64,000 nt of DNA from Turritopsis dohrnii (lineage: Eukaryota > Cnidaria > Hydrozoa > Anthoathecata > Oceaniidae). Positions 36,400 to 45,523 of this stretch are shown here, one piece after another; positions within the stretch are counted from its first letter, which is position 1, and the number at the start of each line of letters is the position of its first letter. Both the position numbers and the translations under genes were made by a program. The notes below the pieces were generated by a model, which was given only the letters and a program-made list of their open reading frames with translations, did no database searches and was not told the origin of the DNA. The DNA lies in contig BQMF02000120.1 of NCBI GenBank assembly GCA_027922465.2, positions 372,001 through 436,000 on the forward strand, given 5' to 3'.

Positions 36400-37520
36400 A
36401 ATTTTCATGAAAATTTGCACAGAGCACAATTGAAAGGTGCTGATTTCGAATTTGACAATGATTTTGCCAGGTTTGACTAAAATTGGCCAATTTAGGCCAA
36501 ATTTGGACCAAATTTCGAAAGTTCTTCAATTTTCATGAAATTTTGCACGGATCACAATTGAAAGGTGCTGATTTCAAATTTGACAATGATATTGCCAGGT
36601 TTGACTAAAATTGGGCAATTTAGGCCAAATTTGGACCAAATTTCAAAAGTTCTTCAATTTTCATGAAATTTTGCACGGATCACATTTGAAAGGTGCTGAT
36701 TTCAAATTTGACAATGATTTTGTCATGTTTGACTAAAATTGGCCAAATTTGGACCAAATTTGGACCAAATTTCGGAAGTTCTTCAATTTTCGCAAAAATT
36801 TGCACGGATCATATTTGATAGGTGCTGATTTCGAATTTAACAATGATATTGCCAGGTTTGACTAAAATTGGCCAATTTAGGCCAAATTTGGACCAAATTT
36901 CGAAAGTTCTTCAATTTTCATGAAATTTTGCACGGATCACATTTGAAAGGTGCTGATTTCAAATTTGACAATGATTTTGTCATGTTTGACTAAAATTGGC
37001 CAATTTAGGCCAAATTTGGACCAAATTTCGGAAGTTCTTCAATTTTCATGAAATTTTGCACGGATCACATTTGATAGGTGCTGATTTCGAATTTAACAAA
37101 GATATTGCCAGGTTTGACTAAAATTGGCCAATTTAGGCCAAATTTGGACCAAATTTCGAAAGTTCTTCAATAATTTTCATGAAATTTTGCACGGATCACA
37201 ATTGAAAGGTGCTGATTTCAAATTTGACAATGATTTTGCCAGGTTTTACTAAAATTAAGCAATTTAGGTCAAATTTGGACCAATTTAAAAAGTTCTTCAA
37301 ATTTCAAAAAATTTTGCTCCGATCACATTTAAAAGGTGCTGATTACGAATTTGTGAGTCATTTTGTCAGATTTGACGAGAAATGGGTAATTCGGGCCAAA
37401 TTTGGATCAAACTTAGAAAGTTCTGCAATATTCATAAAAATTTCTACAATGCACAATTAGAAGTTGCTGATTTTGAATTTGCCAGTCATTTTATTAGATT
37501 TGAACATAATTTGGTAATTC
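36400..37520. repeat. Tandem array, about 9 units of about 129 bp
   Basis: Units begin near 36408, 36532, 36661, 36790, 36918, 37047, 37178, 37300 and 37430. Each contains TTTTGCACGGATCACA, AAAGGTGCTGATTTC, AATTTGACAATGAT, GGTTTGACTAAAATTGG and GCCAAATTTGGACCAAATTT. The middle units are most alike and the last two most diverged. Short frames here are repeat artefacts. Confidence 0.92.
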
Positions 37521-37767
37521 GGCAACGTTGTATTTTTGAGACTAAATATGCATCGTTGTGTTACGTCCTGAAGTCTTCAAGCCAAGCGGCTTCTTGTTTC
37601 GTATTTAATTTATTAGTTTAGTACTGTTATTATTTTTTTGGTCACATTTAAGTTCTGTAATTTTTTTCATTTTTCTTAGGTTGACCCCTTATTTAGTTAG
37701 ACCTAGTCTAATGGGGATCCCTCATCATTTTGATGAAAGATATTGTATTGTATTGTATTGTATTGTA
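37500..37767 (+). repeat. LINE 3' end with (TATTG)n tail
   Basis: The sequence TAATGGGGATCCCTCATCAT is followed by a pure TATTG repeat at 37741-37767. Short tandem tails of this kind mark the 3' ends of CR1/L2-like elements. It lies just after the 129-bp array. Confidence 0.55.
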
Positions 37768-37947
37768 CTGGTTAGCGTCATAGACAAAGTGCATTATCAC
37801 AGGTGTGTAACAACAACAAGATGCAATCTCTTCTCCATACTACGATATCAGATATGCATTGCATAGTTACCACACTGACAACATAATCTATGCCCATTCA
37901 TTCTTCGACTTTGTCATTTGTCGTCATGAGAGAAAAGATGATGTCAG

Positions 37948-38701
37948 TACCGCAAATGACGAAATTAGCGCCCGCGACTAAAATTTCAACCTTTAGAGGA
38001 GGCGCTTATTTGGCAGGGGCGGCTATTCAAACAGGGGCGCTTATTAAATTTTCATATCATGGCAACAAAAAGGTATTTTTTTCAATATTTTTCTTTCTTA
38101 AAATAATGTCCGAAATAATGTCAAAATAAACTAAATGTCAATATCTTGTCAATATCTTCGTCTTCTTGAATGTACCATAGTGCCGGGTCGACCCATGCCA
38201 TGTGAGGGAAATTGGGTAGAAGATACATCGGGTGTTGCAGGAGGTCATCCAGAAGAGCACAGGCCCTTGATTGGGTTAGTGTCACTCATGAGAATGTCAA
38301 ATACTTCGGAACCTCCAACCTAAGCCGTGGCCCCTCCTGGAAAGCAGATGCAGTAGCAACTGAGTGAGGCTAGCCACGTAAAACAATACCAAATAAATAA
38401 ATAAAATAAAGTAAATAGTCAGAATCGACTACAAGGAAATCAGGTGCTGTGGCAATGTTGATTTCTGAATGGATCAGTATCTTTTTCTGTCAAGATTGAA
38501 AGTTGGCTACTAAAAATTTCCTTTCCAGCTTTACAGGGCTGATTTTTTGTGAAGTAATGAATACCTGTAAATAACTATAATAACTATACTATTTTTCGCT
38601 CATATTAGCGCCCCTACGGATGGCTGTATATCAAAATAACCGCCCCTTTTGTTCTAGGGGGAGCTTATTCGGCAGGGGCGCTAATTCTGTCATTTATGGT
38701 A
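37948..38701. mobile_element. Non-autonomous DNA element with GCGCC-rich TIRs, about 754 bp
   Basis: The left end CCGCAAATGACGAAATTAGC and right end GCTAATTCTGTCATTTATGG are inverted, and further GGGGCGCTTATT-type motifs occur inside both arms. The interior near 38200-38400 has no convincing gene. The exact target duplication is ambiguous. Confidence 0.65.
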
Positions 38702-39648
38702 TGTACTTTTCGAAAGTTTTTTCATTCGCGCGTTTTCATGTAACGAAGTCAAGAAAAGAAAAAACTGGAAAGGAGAGCCAGCTCTCCAGTGCTGTGCTTA
38801 AGAAAAAGCAGAAACTGACATTAACAAGAGCCAGATGGCGCAAAACGGTAGCAGCAAGCAGCATTCTTTCGAAAGCACGACCAAAAATTGCCATAAAAAA
38901 GTAGTTAGTGTAAAGGGGTCTTATCGAATGTAAATGGGGTCTTATTAAGAAACGCCACCAGCAAATAATTTTCAAAACAAAGAAATGTACATACATGAGT
39001 TGAATTTTTTTAAGAAAAAAAAATTATAAGAGCTTACGTGTAAAAAAAAAATTGCGTCTACTTCGACAAATATTAAAAACAATAACAAAGATTCCATGGA
39101 CTCAAGAAACCTTCCCAAAAAACTGCGATCTTTGAAATCTTTGATGCAAAATGACAGTTTAGATAGCTAACAAACTTTAGATGTAATTAAAAAGTTCGTT
39201 AAGATTGAACTACCGACGATAAAAAATCCAAATGTTAAGCATTTTTAGTAAAAGTTACTACTTACTACTTTTAACTTAAAGCCTTACCACCTAACATAAG
39301 CAATATGAAAAATATCCCTTTCTTCATGTATTATTAAGCGATAAAATATTAGAAAAATTTATTTGGTATGAAAAATTTATTTTAGAATGTTTGCTTGATA
39401 AAACCTTCCAATATTTTTAGACTGTGTTCCTTTGTGAGAATTCATATAATACTCTGAACGAAGTCACATTGACTCTTAAGCGTAGGCTAAAAACTGCCGT
39501 TTCGGCCGGAGTAGTAGTAGGAGGAGTAGTAGTAGGAGTCCAAGGGTGTTTTAATACGGTATTCGCTTACGCTGCTACCGTAATAATCAAATTTGACGTC
39601 AAATATTATCAAAATTATTTGAGAGCTGATCATTGAAGTGAACAGCTT
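38702..39648. other. Intergenic; dispersed repeat block at 38824-38857
   Basis: The block AGATGGCGCAAAACGGTAGC also occurs reverse-complemented at about 25596-25631. A GTAGTAGGAGGAG simple repeat at 39510-39540 mirrors the CCTCCTACTACTAC run at 36290-36315. No gene is seen. Confidence 0.5.
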
Positions 39649-40068
39649 ATGTTGAGAAAAAAAGTGAACGGATCCAAATCAACAACGTTTACAAGATTTC
39701 CAGGTGTCAATCTTGACATTTCGAACATGAGGACATGTTCACAGTGTGCTTCGAAAAGCCAATATTTTTCTTTGACGCCATCACTAAAGCTGCCACACAA
39801 AAAACAAGAGTTAAGAGACGAAATAGCAGCGTTGTCAGTCATTCTTCGTGGTGAACAACCTGTAATAGGTTTTCGAAAAGTCAAAAGACGTCTAACTATT
39901 AAAGGCCTTGAAGAAAAGAAGAAGAAAATTGAAGGGATTATCGAAGGGATTGAAGGTGAAGTTCACCATTTGCAAGATCAAGTCTTGGGCAGATAAGAGA
40001 TGGTTCTGACAATTCGGAACGAGATGACTGTACTTGCTGACAAAGCAGATTGTAAGCAAAAAGAACTT

Positions 40069-40954
40069 CAACCTCGAACCCAGGGTCCCTTGCCTTTTCG
40101 ATATACGAAGATAGCAGCGAAAAAGACCCTGACGAACGCTCGTCACGTGACATGAAAATTACACAATATCTGTTGCAATCTCAGAACCATCTTTTCTCTG
40201 TCTAAGACTTGATCTTGCAAATGGTGAACTTTACCTTCAATGCCTTCGATAATCTCTTCAACGAGCTCAATTCTGCAAAACTTCATCGTTGTTTACTTAT
40301 TTCCAGACTTCAACAGCATTCTGAAAAGACGGTGTTTCTAATTTGATAAAGATTTTAAGATAAGATTCCTTATCAAGGTTATTATATTCGACAACCTTGA
40401 ATGATAAAGGGGAGATTGCAAAATGGATTTTATCTTTGTAACGAGCTGTGGTTTATTTTGGAGACACATACAGAAACCATGTATAGAGTGGACAAAAGTA
40501 AAAAATGAACAGAAAATTAAAACTTGAGTGTATTGAGGCTCAATCTTCCACGAAAGAAAATATAGATAACCCATAATGGCACACACAGTAAAAACAACCT
40601 ATGAAGATAATACATTATCATTAACAGTGAGAAAAGATTCTCATGAAATAATGTTTGGGATGAAGAACTTATTCAAATACATATGAAATGATTCAACATT
40701 TTATTTATTTAAATCAAAATTTGCTAACTTCAGTAGATGTATGTCTATTTGAAAAGCTTTAGAACTTCTTGTGAGTGTTGAGTCAGTATATATAAGTGTT
40801 TGTCACAAATAAAGACAGAAAAAAGCAACCTTTAAAATCTTTCTCAAGTGCCAAGTGTCAATATATACTTATTTATAAAAATAATGTTTGTTGTTATCCG
40901 TATATCGCCGCTATCCGTATATCGAAAAGGCAATAGACCCTGGGTTCGAGGTTG
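40069..40954. mobile_element. 886-bp TIR element with 9-bp target duplication
   Basis: The ends CAACCTCGAACCCAGGGTC and GACCCTGGGTTCGAGGTTG are exact inverses, with the match extending through TTGCCTTTTCGATATACG (about 45 bp). AAAGAACTT occurs immediately outside both ends (40060-40068 and 40955-40963). A 9-bp duplication with long TIRs fits a Mutator-like element, although other families with similar duplications are possible. The interior lacks a transposase and carries, at about 40160-40290, an inverted copy of coding sequence like that at 39905-40005. Confidence 0.85.
40160..40290 (-). pseudogene. Captured coiled-coil exon fragment inside the TIR element
   Basis: Reverse-complemented, this reads ELVEEIIEGIEGKVHHLQDQ then VLDREKMVLRLQQ. 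It closely matches the flanking host frame IIEGIEGEVHHLQDQVLG, which has a stop where this copy reads REK. A TTTGCAG-like acceptor precedes it. It therefore looks like an exon piece captured from an intact paralogue. Confidence 0.7.
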
Positions 40955-41644
40955 AAAGAACTTATGATGCTTCGACGTGAACTAAGAAGAACAGATGAAC
41001 AGTATAAGCTGAAATATAAATATAGAGATGTTCTCGTCACACCCATTGAATCTTGGCAGAATAAATGCCAGATGGGAGCAGAGTCAGCTATCACATCCTT
41101 GGAGAGCTTCGGAAAGCTGAATGAAGATGATAATATGATAGAAAAAGAGATAAATAACATTCACAAGCCACAAAATCAACAAGCAAGCAATTTGTTGTAT
41201 GAAGAAGATGACATCTGCGATATCAAACAACAGCTCGTAGCCACACAAAATAAATTGACAAAAAAAGAAAAAGAACTTGGAAAAAGCAAGGAGGAAATCA
41301 AAGTTTTAAAAGATAATATCATAGAAAAGGAAACTACTATTAAGAACTTAACCAAGCAGTTGGAACTTCATCACATAAAAATGCGAAACCTTACTACACG
41401 GATTCAGCAGAAGGAACAACGTGCTGCTGAAATTGAGAAACGGTTGGAAACAATGAATCAGGAAAAGAATCATTTGGATGAAAAAGTCTCCAGATACAAG
41501 TTGGAACATCAGGGAGTCAAAGAAGAACCGCAGAATCAAATGCAAAAATCAAAGGAAGATATTCCAAACAGTAGACAGTTCTCAGATCACGGCAGGCTAG
41601 ATCGTGGTCGCTTTTGTTCGATTAAAACCGACCGCAACTTTTAA

Positions 41645-42195
41645 ATCGCGACAGCCGAGGCGGGCGGGAGTAAGTTTTGTCTCAATGTTAACTTTGTTCT
41701 CAATTCTAATTGACATGTTTTTTGCCATAATTTGAAACCACCTTTGTGATTTTTATGATGTTGAGGGTATTGGAAAAGAATTTTAATGCATGGTTTATCT
41801 TTATTTGTTTCCCTTCTCCTGTAACATTCTGTCCAAATTTGACCAAAATTTCATTTTTCAAATATATGGTGATTTAAACGTTTAATCAAGCCTTACTGCA
41901 TGAAGGTTTAGGGTAGATTTTTGTTTCAAAATACTCTTAAATATTTGTATAAAAATTCTATAAGTTTGTTTTTTTAGTTTTCCTAGCCAATAATTGGTAA
42001 TCACGTGTTAAAGTTCTTCATTTTTTGACAAAATTTTGTGGCCACCATTTTGAAATTGGTCGTTGTATTTAACTGGTGTTAGTTTTTCTTTGAAGAATAA
42101 AGAAGGAATAGCTTAAAGTCACTTTTGACCATTTTAAGGCAGCCCATACCCCAAAATAAATTCTGTTTGCAAAGTTTGGGTTCTTATTAACCTGG
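41645..42195. other. Upstream flank of the two-ORF unit
   Basis: No coding signal. A GC-rich stretch (GCCGAGGCGGGCGGGAG) at about 41655-41672 stands out against the AT-rich surroundings and might mark an element edge, but no inverted partner was found downstream. Confidence 0.4.
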
Positions 42196-42204
42196 TATAT
42201 AAAG
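42196..42204 (+). promoter_or_regulatory. TATA box upstream of the two-ORF unit
   Basis: TATATAAAG lies about 400 bases before the 168-codon frame and about 30 bases before the open stretch from 42227. It is a good match to a metazoan TATA box, in correct orientation for the downstream frames. Use in vivo is inferred. Confidence 0.5.
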
Positions 42205-42226
42205 AGAGGGGTGGTATGTATGTCCT

Positions 42227-42583
42227 GTGGGAATCGTTTTGAGTAGCTTTCAGTTGGGCATTTATCGTTGGTTTATATTTAATCCTGTCAGACAGTCCGA
42301 AGACAATGAAATCCTCCCAGTGCGGTGGGAAAAAATCTTAGAAATTTATTCTGCTGGACAAACTGCTGAACTGATCATGGTTCACCACGGTTGTTCTGTT
42401 AAGTGTTACCCCTGTGGACGACATGGAGTTCCACGGGGTTTCAAAAATGAAATTTTGTTGGATTTCCAATACTTTACCCAAATTTCCAAAGCATTTGAAA
42501 AATCAGGTGTTGTCCATCAGGGGTTAATATTTTTTTCTAGAATGACCCTTTATAAATTTGTTAACCTAATTCCCATGTTTTAG
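42227..42583 (+). other. Open stretch without Met start, 118 codons
   Basis: The frame is open from a GTG codon to a stop at 42583 and reads LPVRWEKILEIYSAGQTAEL and VHHGCSVKCYPCGRHGVPRG. No ATG opens it. The composition is unlike random AT-rich frames, so it may be a decayed or spliced part of the same unit. A C-x3-C-x2-C spacing is visible but no domain is recognised. Confidence 0.35.
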
Positions 42584-42607
42584 AAATTTACTAAGTAATA
42601 TGGTACA

Positions 42608-43114
42608 ATGGCTCAACCTTTTAAACCATACGACATTTTGAAAAAGCATCATTCATCAACAAGTGAATTGCTTGAGTGGCACTTTACAAACATTGTTGAA
42701 AGCATACAACGCAAGTTAACACTACGACAAAATTTCAAAGATCCGTTTACTGTTAAAATATCAATAACCATTTTTCCAAAGTTATATTACCAAGCGTATC
42801 GAGCAATCCGAGACTACCCAACGCAGTTTGGTATTGCCTGCTGTGAGACAAAAAAGAACAAAAAGAAGAAGATAACGGGATACGTTGTTAAATTTTCACA
42901 TATTGCGGCATTTAGATTCCATCTGAAAAAACTGTGTGATAACGAAGACATTGAACAATACTTCAGTAAAAAGTTTCCACACGGAGAAAAAGCGGAATTG
43001 AGCATCACAGAAGAAGCACCTGCTGTTTTCGACTATAAAGTATCTACAGACACCTTAAATGTAACAGTGAAGTACTCTGTCAAAAACAAATATGGCATTG
43101 AATGCAGTATTTGA
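42608..43114 (+). CDS. Hypothetical 168-aa protein, first ORF of the two-ORF unit
   Basis: An intact single-exon frame starting at ATG 42608 (ACAATGG context). It contains basic segments such as KKNKKKK (residues about 78-84) and a structured-looking region YYQAYRAIRDYPTQFGIACC followed by GYVVKFSHIAAFRFHLKKL. The C-terminal third (EEAPAVFDYKVSTDTLNVTV) looks like beta-strand. No signal peptide, membrane segment or recognised domain is seen. The stop at 43114 is only 63 bases before the next start on the same strand. Such spacing is unusual for animal genes and suggests a mobile element or shared transcript. A DNA-binding accessory role is possible but only a guess. Confidence 0.6.
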   Translation: MAQPFKPYDILKKHHSSTSELLEWHFTNIVESIQRKLTLRQNFKDPFTVKISITIFPKLYYQAYRAIRDYPTQFGIACCETKKNKKKKITGYVVKFSHIAAFRFHLKKLCDNEDIEQYFSKKFPHGEKAELSITEEAPAVFDYKVSTDTLNVTVKYSVKNKYGIECSI

Positions 43115-43177
43115 GCTATAACTTCTTTTATTGTTGTTTCTTTATTGTTTGTTGAGATTTGATAATCTTATTTTTCC

Positions 43178-45523
43178 GTGATGGCTCCCCCTAAAGGGCG
43201 TTCAAAAGCGAAAGCAAACCAATTTAAAAAAATTGGTGAATTTTCAAAAAACACCAAAACACTCAGCCAAATGGATGTTAAGATAAATGAACAGATTGAT
43301 TTGATCAGCAAGAAAAACAAGGAAATTAACAAGGCAAAGTGTAGACTTCAAAGGAAAGAGAAATATCTAGCAAAGCTTAGAAAGAACATTGAGGATAAAA
43401 GTGTTGAGCTTTCTCGAGCCCAGACATACCCCAGTAATATGAGACCTGCTTTCTCAGTTTCTCTGAAAAAAGCTAAACTAAGGAAAAAAGAGCCATCGAC
43501 TGCAGATACACAACATACATCAAAGGTTATTCGACGAAAAGAAACAATGGCTGCATCCTCTGCCATTCATGGCGACGAATCACCTTACGGGATGCTTGAT
43601 ACCTTAACCAGTCAATTCAAAGCTAAAGATTTGGTCCAACATGTTTTAAAAGCCAAACCAGCCTTTGTAAAAGAACTTGAAAAAACTATTATGGGAAGAA
43701 ATGAAAAATCATACTATGACTCAGAAAGCAATCTTTTACGGTCACTAAATATTTACTATAGCCATAGTGTGATGGGAAAGGCAAAGTATTGTTGTCATAG
43801 GAAAGCAAACAAGAATAACAATAATGTACCAAATGTTGTGACTTATAAAAAACTTTCAGATCATATAAACAGTATTGATATCGGTGACTTACGCAGCGTA
43901 CAAATTGATTTTGGAGATGGTTTATCCATTGAGGAATGTGGCGATGGAATGTATCGACCTCTTACTAGTTATGTGCATCGCCTTTCGCAATTCTACTTTA
44001 CTGTATATCCAAATCGTAAAGAAAATCTAACAGAGTTCCCATATTTCAATAAAAAATCTGACACATCTTTTCTTTTCCTTTTGAATTTTGGTGGTGATGG
44101 AGCACCTGGCAGTGGTACTGCCTTTCTGGTATCCTTTTTAAATGTTGTAGAACGTCTGCTCAGTAGCAAGGAAAATTTCATGGTTTTTGGTGCTAATTGT
44201 GACGAAAGGAGCCCTGCTGTACTGCGGTATTTAAAGCAAGTAATGGCTGATTTGAAATACTTAGAAAGTGCTGTTTTCGATTTGAAGATCGGAGAAAATG
44301 TTATCAAAGTAGAGTATAAAATTTCTGAACTACCGAACGACATGAAAATGTTGTGTTTCCTTGCAGGGGAATTATCAAACAGTGCTTTTTACTTCACAAC
44401 TTTTTTTAATGCTACTCTCGATGACTGCAGTGATTTGAAGAAAAAGATTGGCAGTGGTCCTAAAGATTGGAAGGTATTTTCGTTGGAAGACAGAAATTCA
44501 AATGGCATCAAAGCTGCAAAGAAGGCTGAAGAACTGTCCAAAACCAAACTTGCGACATCAACAAAAAGAAGTTATCTAACCTTGTATGTCAAGGAGCTAA
44601 AAAGTCGACAGGAAGATGTACCATTAATGGGAGAGTATGTTCAAAGAGCCAAAGCAGAACCATTACATCTCAAGAATAATGTTGTGAAGGAGCTCTTTCT
44701 TAAACTGTTATTAATTGTCAGCTCCCAAAGTGATTTAAAGAATATCAAAAATTTTGATGAAATAGGAGAAACAACGCCATTGATTAAATTCTGTAATTTT
44801 GTGAAATCTGACATGGGTTGTAACTACCTGATCTCAAAGCTTAAACAATGGTTTAATGAAAACTCTGGCAAATTAGATAGTAATTTCAAATTCAGATTCA
44901 GAGGGAAGGAAAGTTTTGCCTTTCTTAGCAAGTTTCCACAGCTCATCAAGTTGGTTATGGACACCCTTAAACTCCAAAAATCCAAAGATAGATTGTATCA
45001 GATATTTTTACAATTTCTACATCTGAGACATGTGATTTCGTACATAAATCGCATCGAATCATTTAATGAAGATCTTCTTAAATTACTGCAAGAACACTGT
45101 GAAATTCTCTTCAAATTATGCGTTTTATATGATTTACCGAGCAAACCTAGTCCAAGCCTTTGGGTACTATGCAAAGCAACTCCGCAACATGCCAAAATCA
45201 CTTTGAAAGAATACAAACTTGGACTTGGAGTAAATAGCATGGAGGGGCGAGAGCAAAAACACCAGTCCATCAAAAAGTATTCCATGAACACCACACATCA
45301 AAATAGATGGTCCTTGATTTTCCGCCATGAGTTTATACAATTGGTGTACTTACGAGAAAATGGATATGATGATAAGAATTTTGTAAAACGTCGAAAAAGT
45401 TATCTGCCAGAAGATGTTGAAAATGCATGCTCTGTATGTGGTTTTGTAAATGATAGTGAAGAATGTTTTTTTTGTGATAGTCTTTCTGTTAGCAGAATAT
45501 TAAATCAGATAAAGAAGCATTAA
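43178..45523 (+). CDS. 781-aa DDE/RNase H-fold transposase candidate
   Basis: A fully open single-exon frame. Residues 1-22 are basic; about 30-80 form a coiled coil. The central and C-terminal parts carry conserved-looking acidic motifs: FGGDGAPGSG (D307), GANCDERS (D342), LPNDMKMLCFLAGELSNSAF (D388), AEPLHLKNN (H497) and NSMEGREQKHQ (E689/E691). A helical stretch of about 190 residues lies between PLHLKNN and MEGRE. Near the C-terminus C751, C754, C763 and C766 form a C-x2-C-x8-C-x2-C zinc-ribbon-like knuckle. The order of an early D-G motif, an L-x-G-x-L-S/E-S-G-S-like motif, a P-L-H motif and a late S-x-E-G motif recalls RAG1/Transib-type enzymes, but spacing differs (D to H 190 residues) and identity is low. 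I recall similar multi-copy proteins in cnidarians. Assignment to any named superfamily is inference; coding status is strong. Confidence 0.7.
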   Translation: MMAPPKGRSKAKANQFKKIGEFSKNTKTLSQMDVKINEQIDLISKKNKEINKAKCRLQRKEKYLAKLRKNIEDKSVELSRAQTYPSNMRPAFSVSLKKAKLRKKEPSTADTQHTSKVIRRKETMAASSAIHGDESPYGMLDTLTSQFKAKDLVQHVLKAKPAFVKELEKTIMGRNEKSYYDSESNLLRSLNIYYSHSVMGKAKYCCHRKANKNNNNVPNVVTYKKLSDHINSIDIGDLRSVQIDFGDGLSIEECGDGMYRPLTSYVHRLSQFYFTVYPNRKENLTEFPYFNKKSDTSFLFLLNFGGDGAPGSGTAFLVSFLNVVERLLSSKENFMVFGANCDERSPAVLRYLKQVMADLKYLESAVFDLKIGENVIKVEYKISELPNDMKMLCFLAGELSNSAFYFTTFFNATLDDCSDLKKKIGSGPKDWKVFSLEDRNSNGIKAAKKAEELSKTKLATSTKRSYLTLYVKELKSRQEDVPLMGEYVQRAKAEPLHLKNNVVKELFLKLLLIVSSQSDLKNIKNFDEIGETTPLIKFCNFVKSDMGCNYLISKLKQWFNENSGKLDSNFKFRFRGKESFAFLSKFPQLIKLVMDTLKLQKSKDRLYQIFLQFLHLRHVISYINRIESFNEDLLKLLQEHCEILFKLCVLYDLPSKPSPSLWVLCKATPQHAKITLKEYKLGLGVNSMEGREQKHQSIKKYSMNTTHQNRWSLIFRHEFIQLVYLRENGYDDKNFVKRRKSYLPEDVENACSVCGFVNDSEECFFCDSLSVSRILNQIKKH

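Larger units (their letters stand above)
39649..41644 (+). pseudogene. Coiled-coil gene copy, nonsense-mutated and split by a transposon
   Basis: One frame runs from a Met at 39649, through an in-frame TAA at 39994-39996, up to 40068, then resumes after the inserted element at 40964 and continues to a stop at 41644. The frame is the same on both sides: the nine bases encoding KEL are duplicated around the insertion. The first part has CSQCASK, a possible single knuckle, and then LRDEIAALSVILRGEQ and IEGIIEGIEGEVHHLQDQV. The later part is a long charged coiled coil (LVATQNKLTKKEKELGKSKE, IIEKETTIKNLTKQLELHH). The end after about 41580 loses heptad character, so the gene may be broken there too. 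No family is recognised. With both defects it is unlikely to be functional. Confidence 0.65.

Noticed and set aside
36400..37520. CRISPR-like array
   Set aside because: Units are contiguous 129-bp repeats without unique spacers, and the DNA is eukaryotic.
36239..37621. Frames of 79-96 codons within the tandem array
   Set aside because: They are by-products of the 129-bp repeat, with similar peptides repeating out of phase.
42608..45523. Bacterial or viral contamination because of tandem intronless ORFs
   Set aside because: Base composition matches the flanks, an animal-type TATA box precedes it, and similar proteins are recalled from cnidarian genomes. No capsid or polymerase gene is present.
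43178..45523. Firm call as RAG1
   Set aside because: Only motif order is similar; D to H to E spacing differs, and there is no RING or nonamer-binding region and no RAG2-like neighbour.
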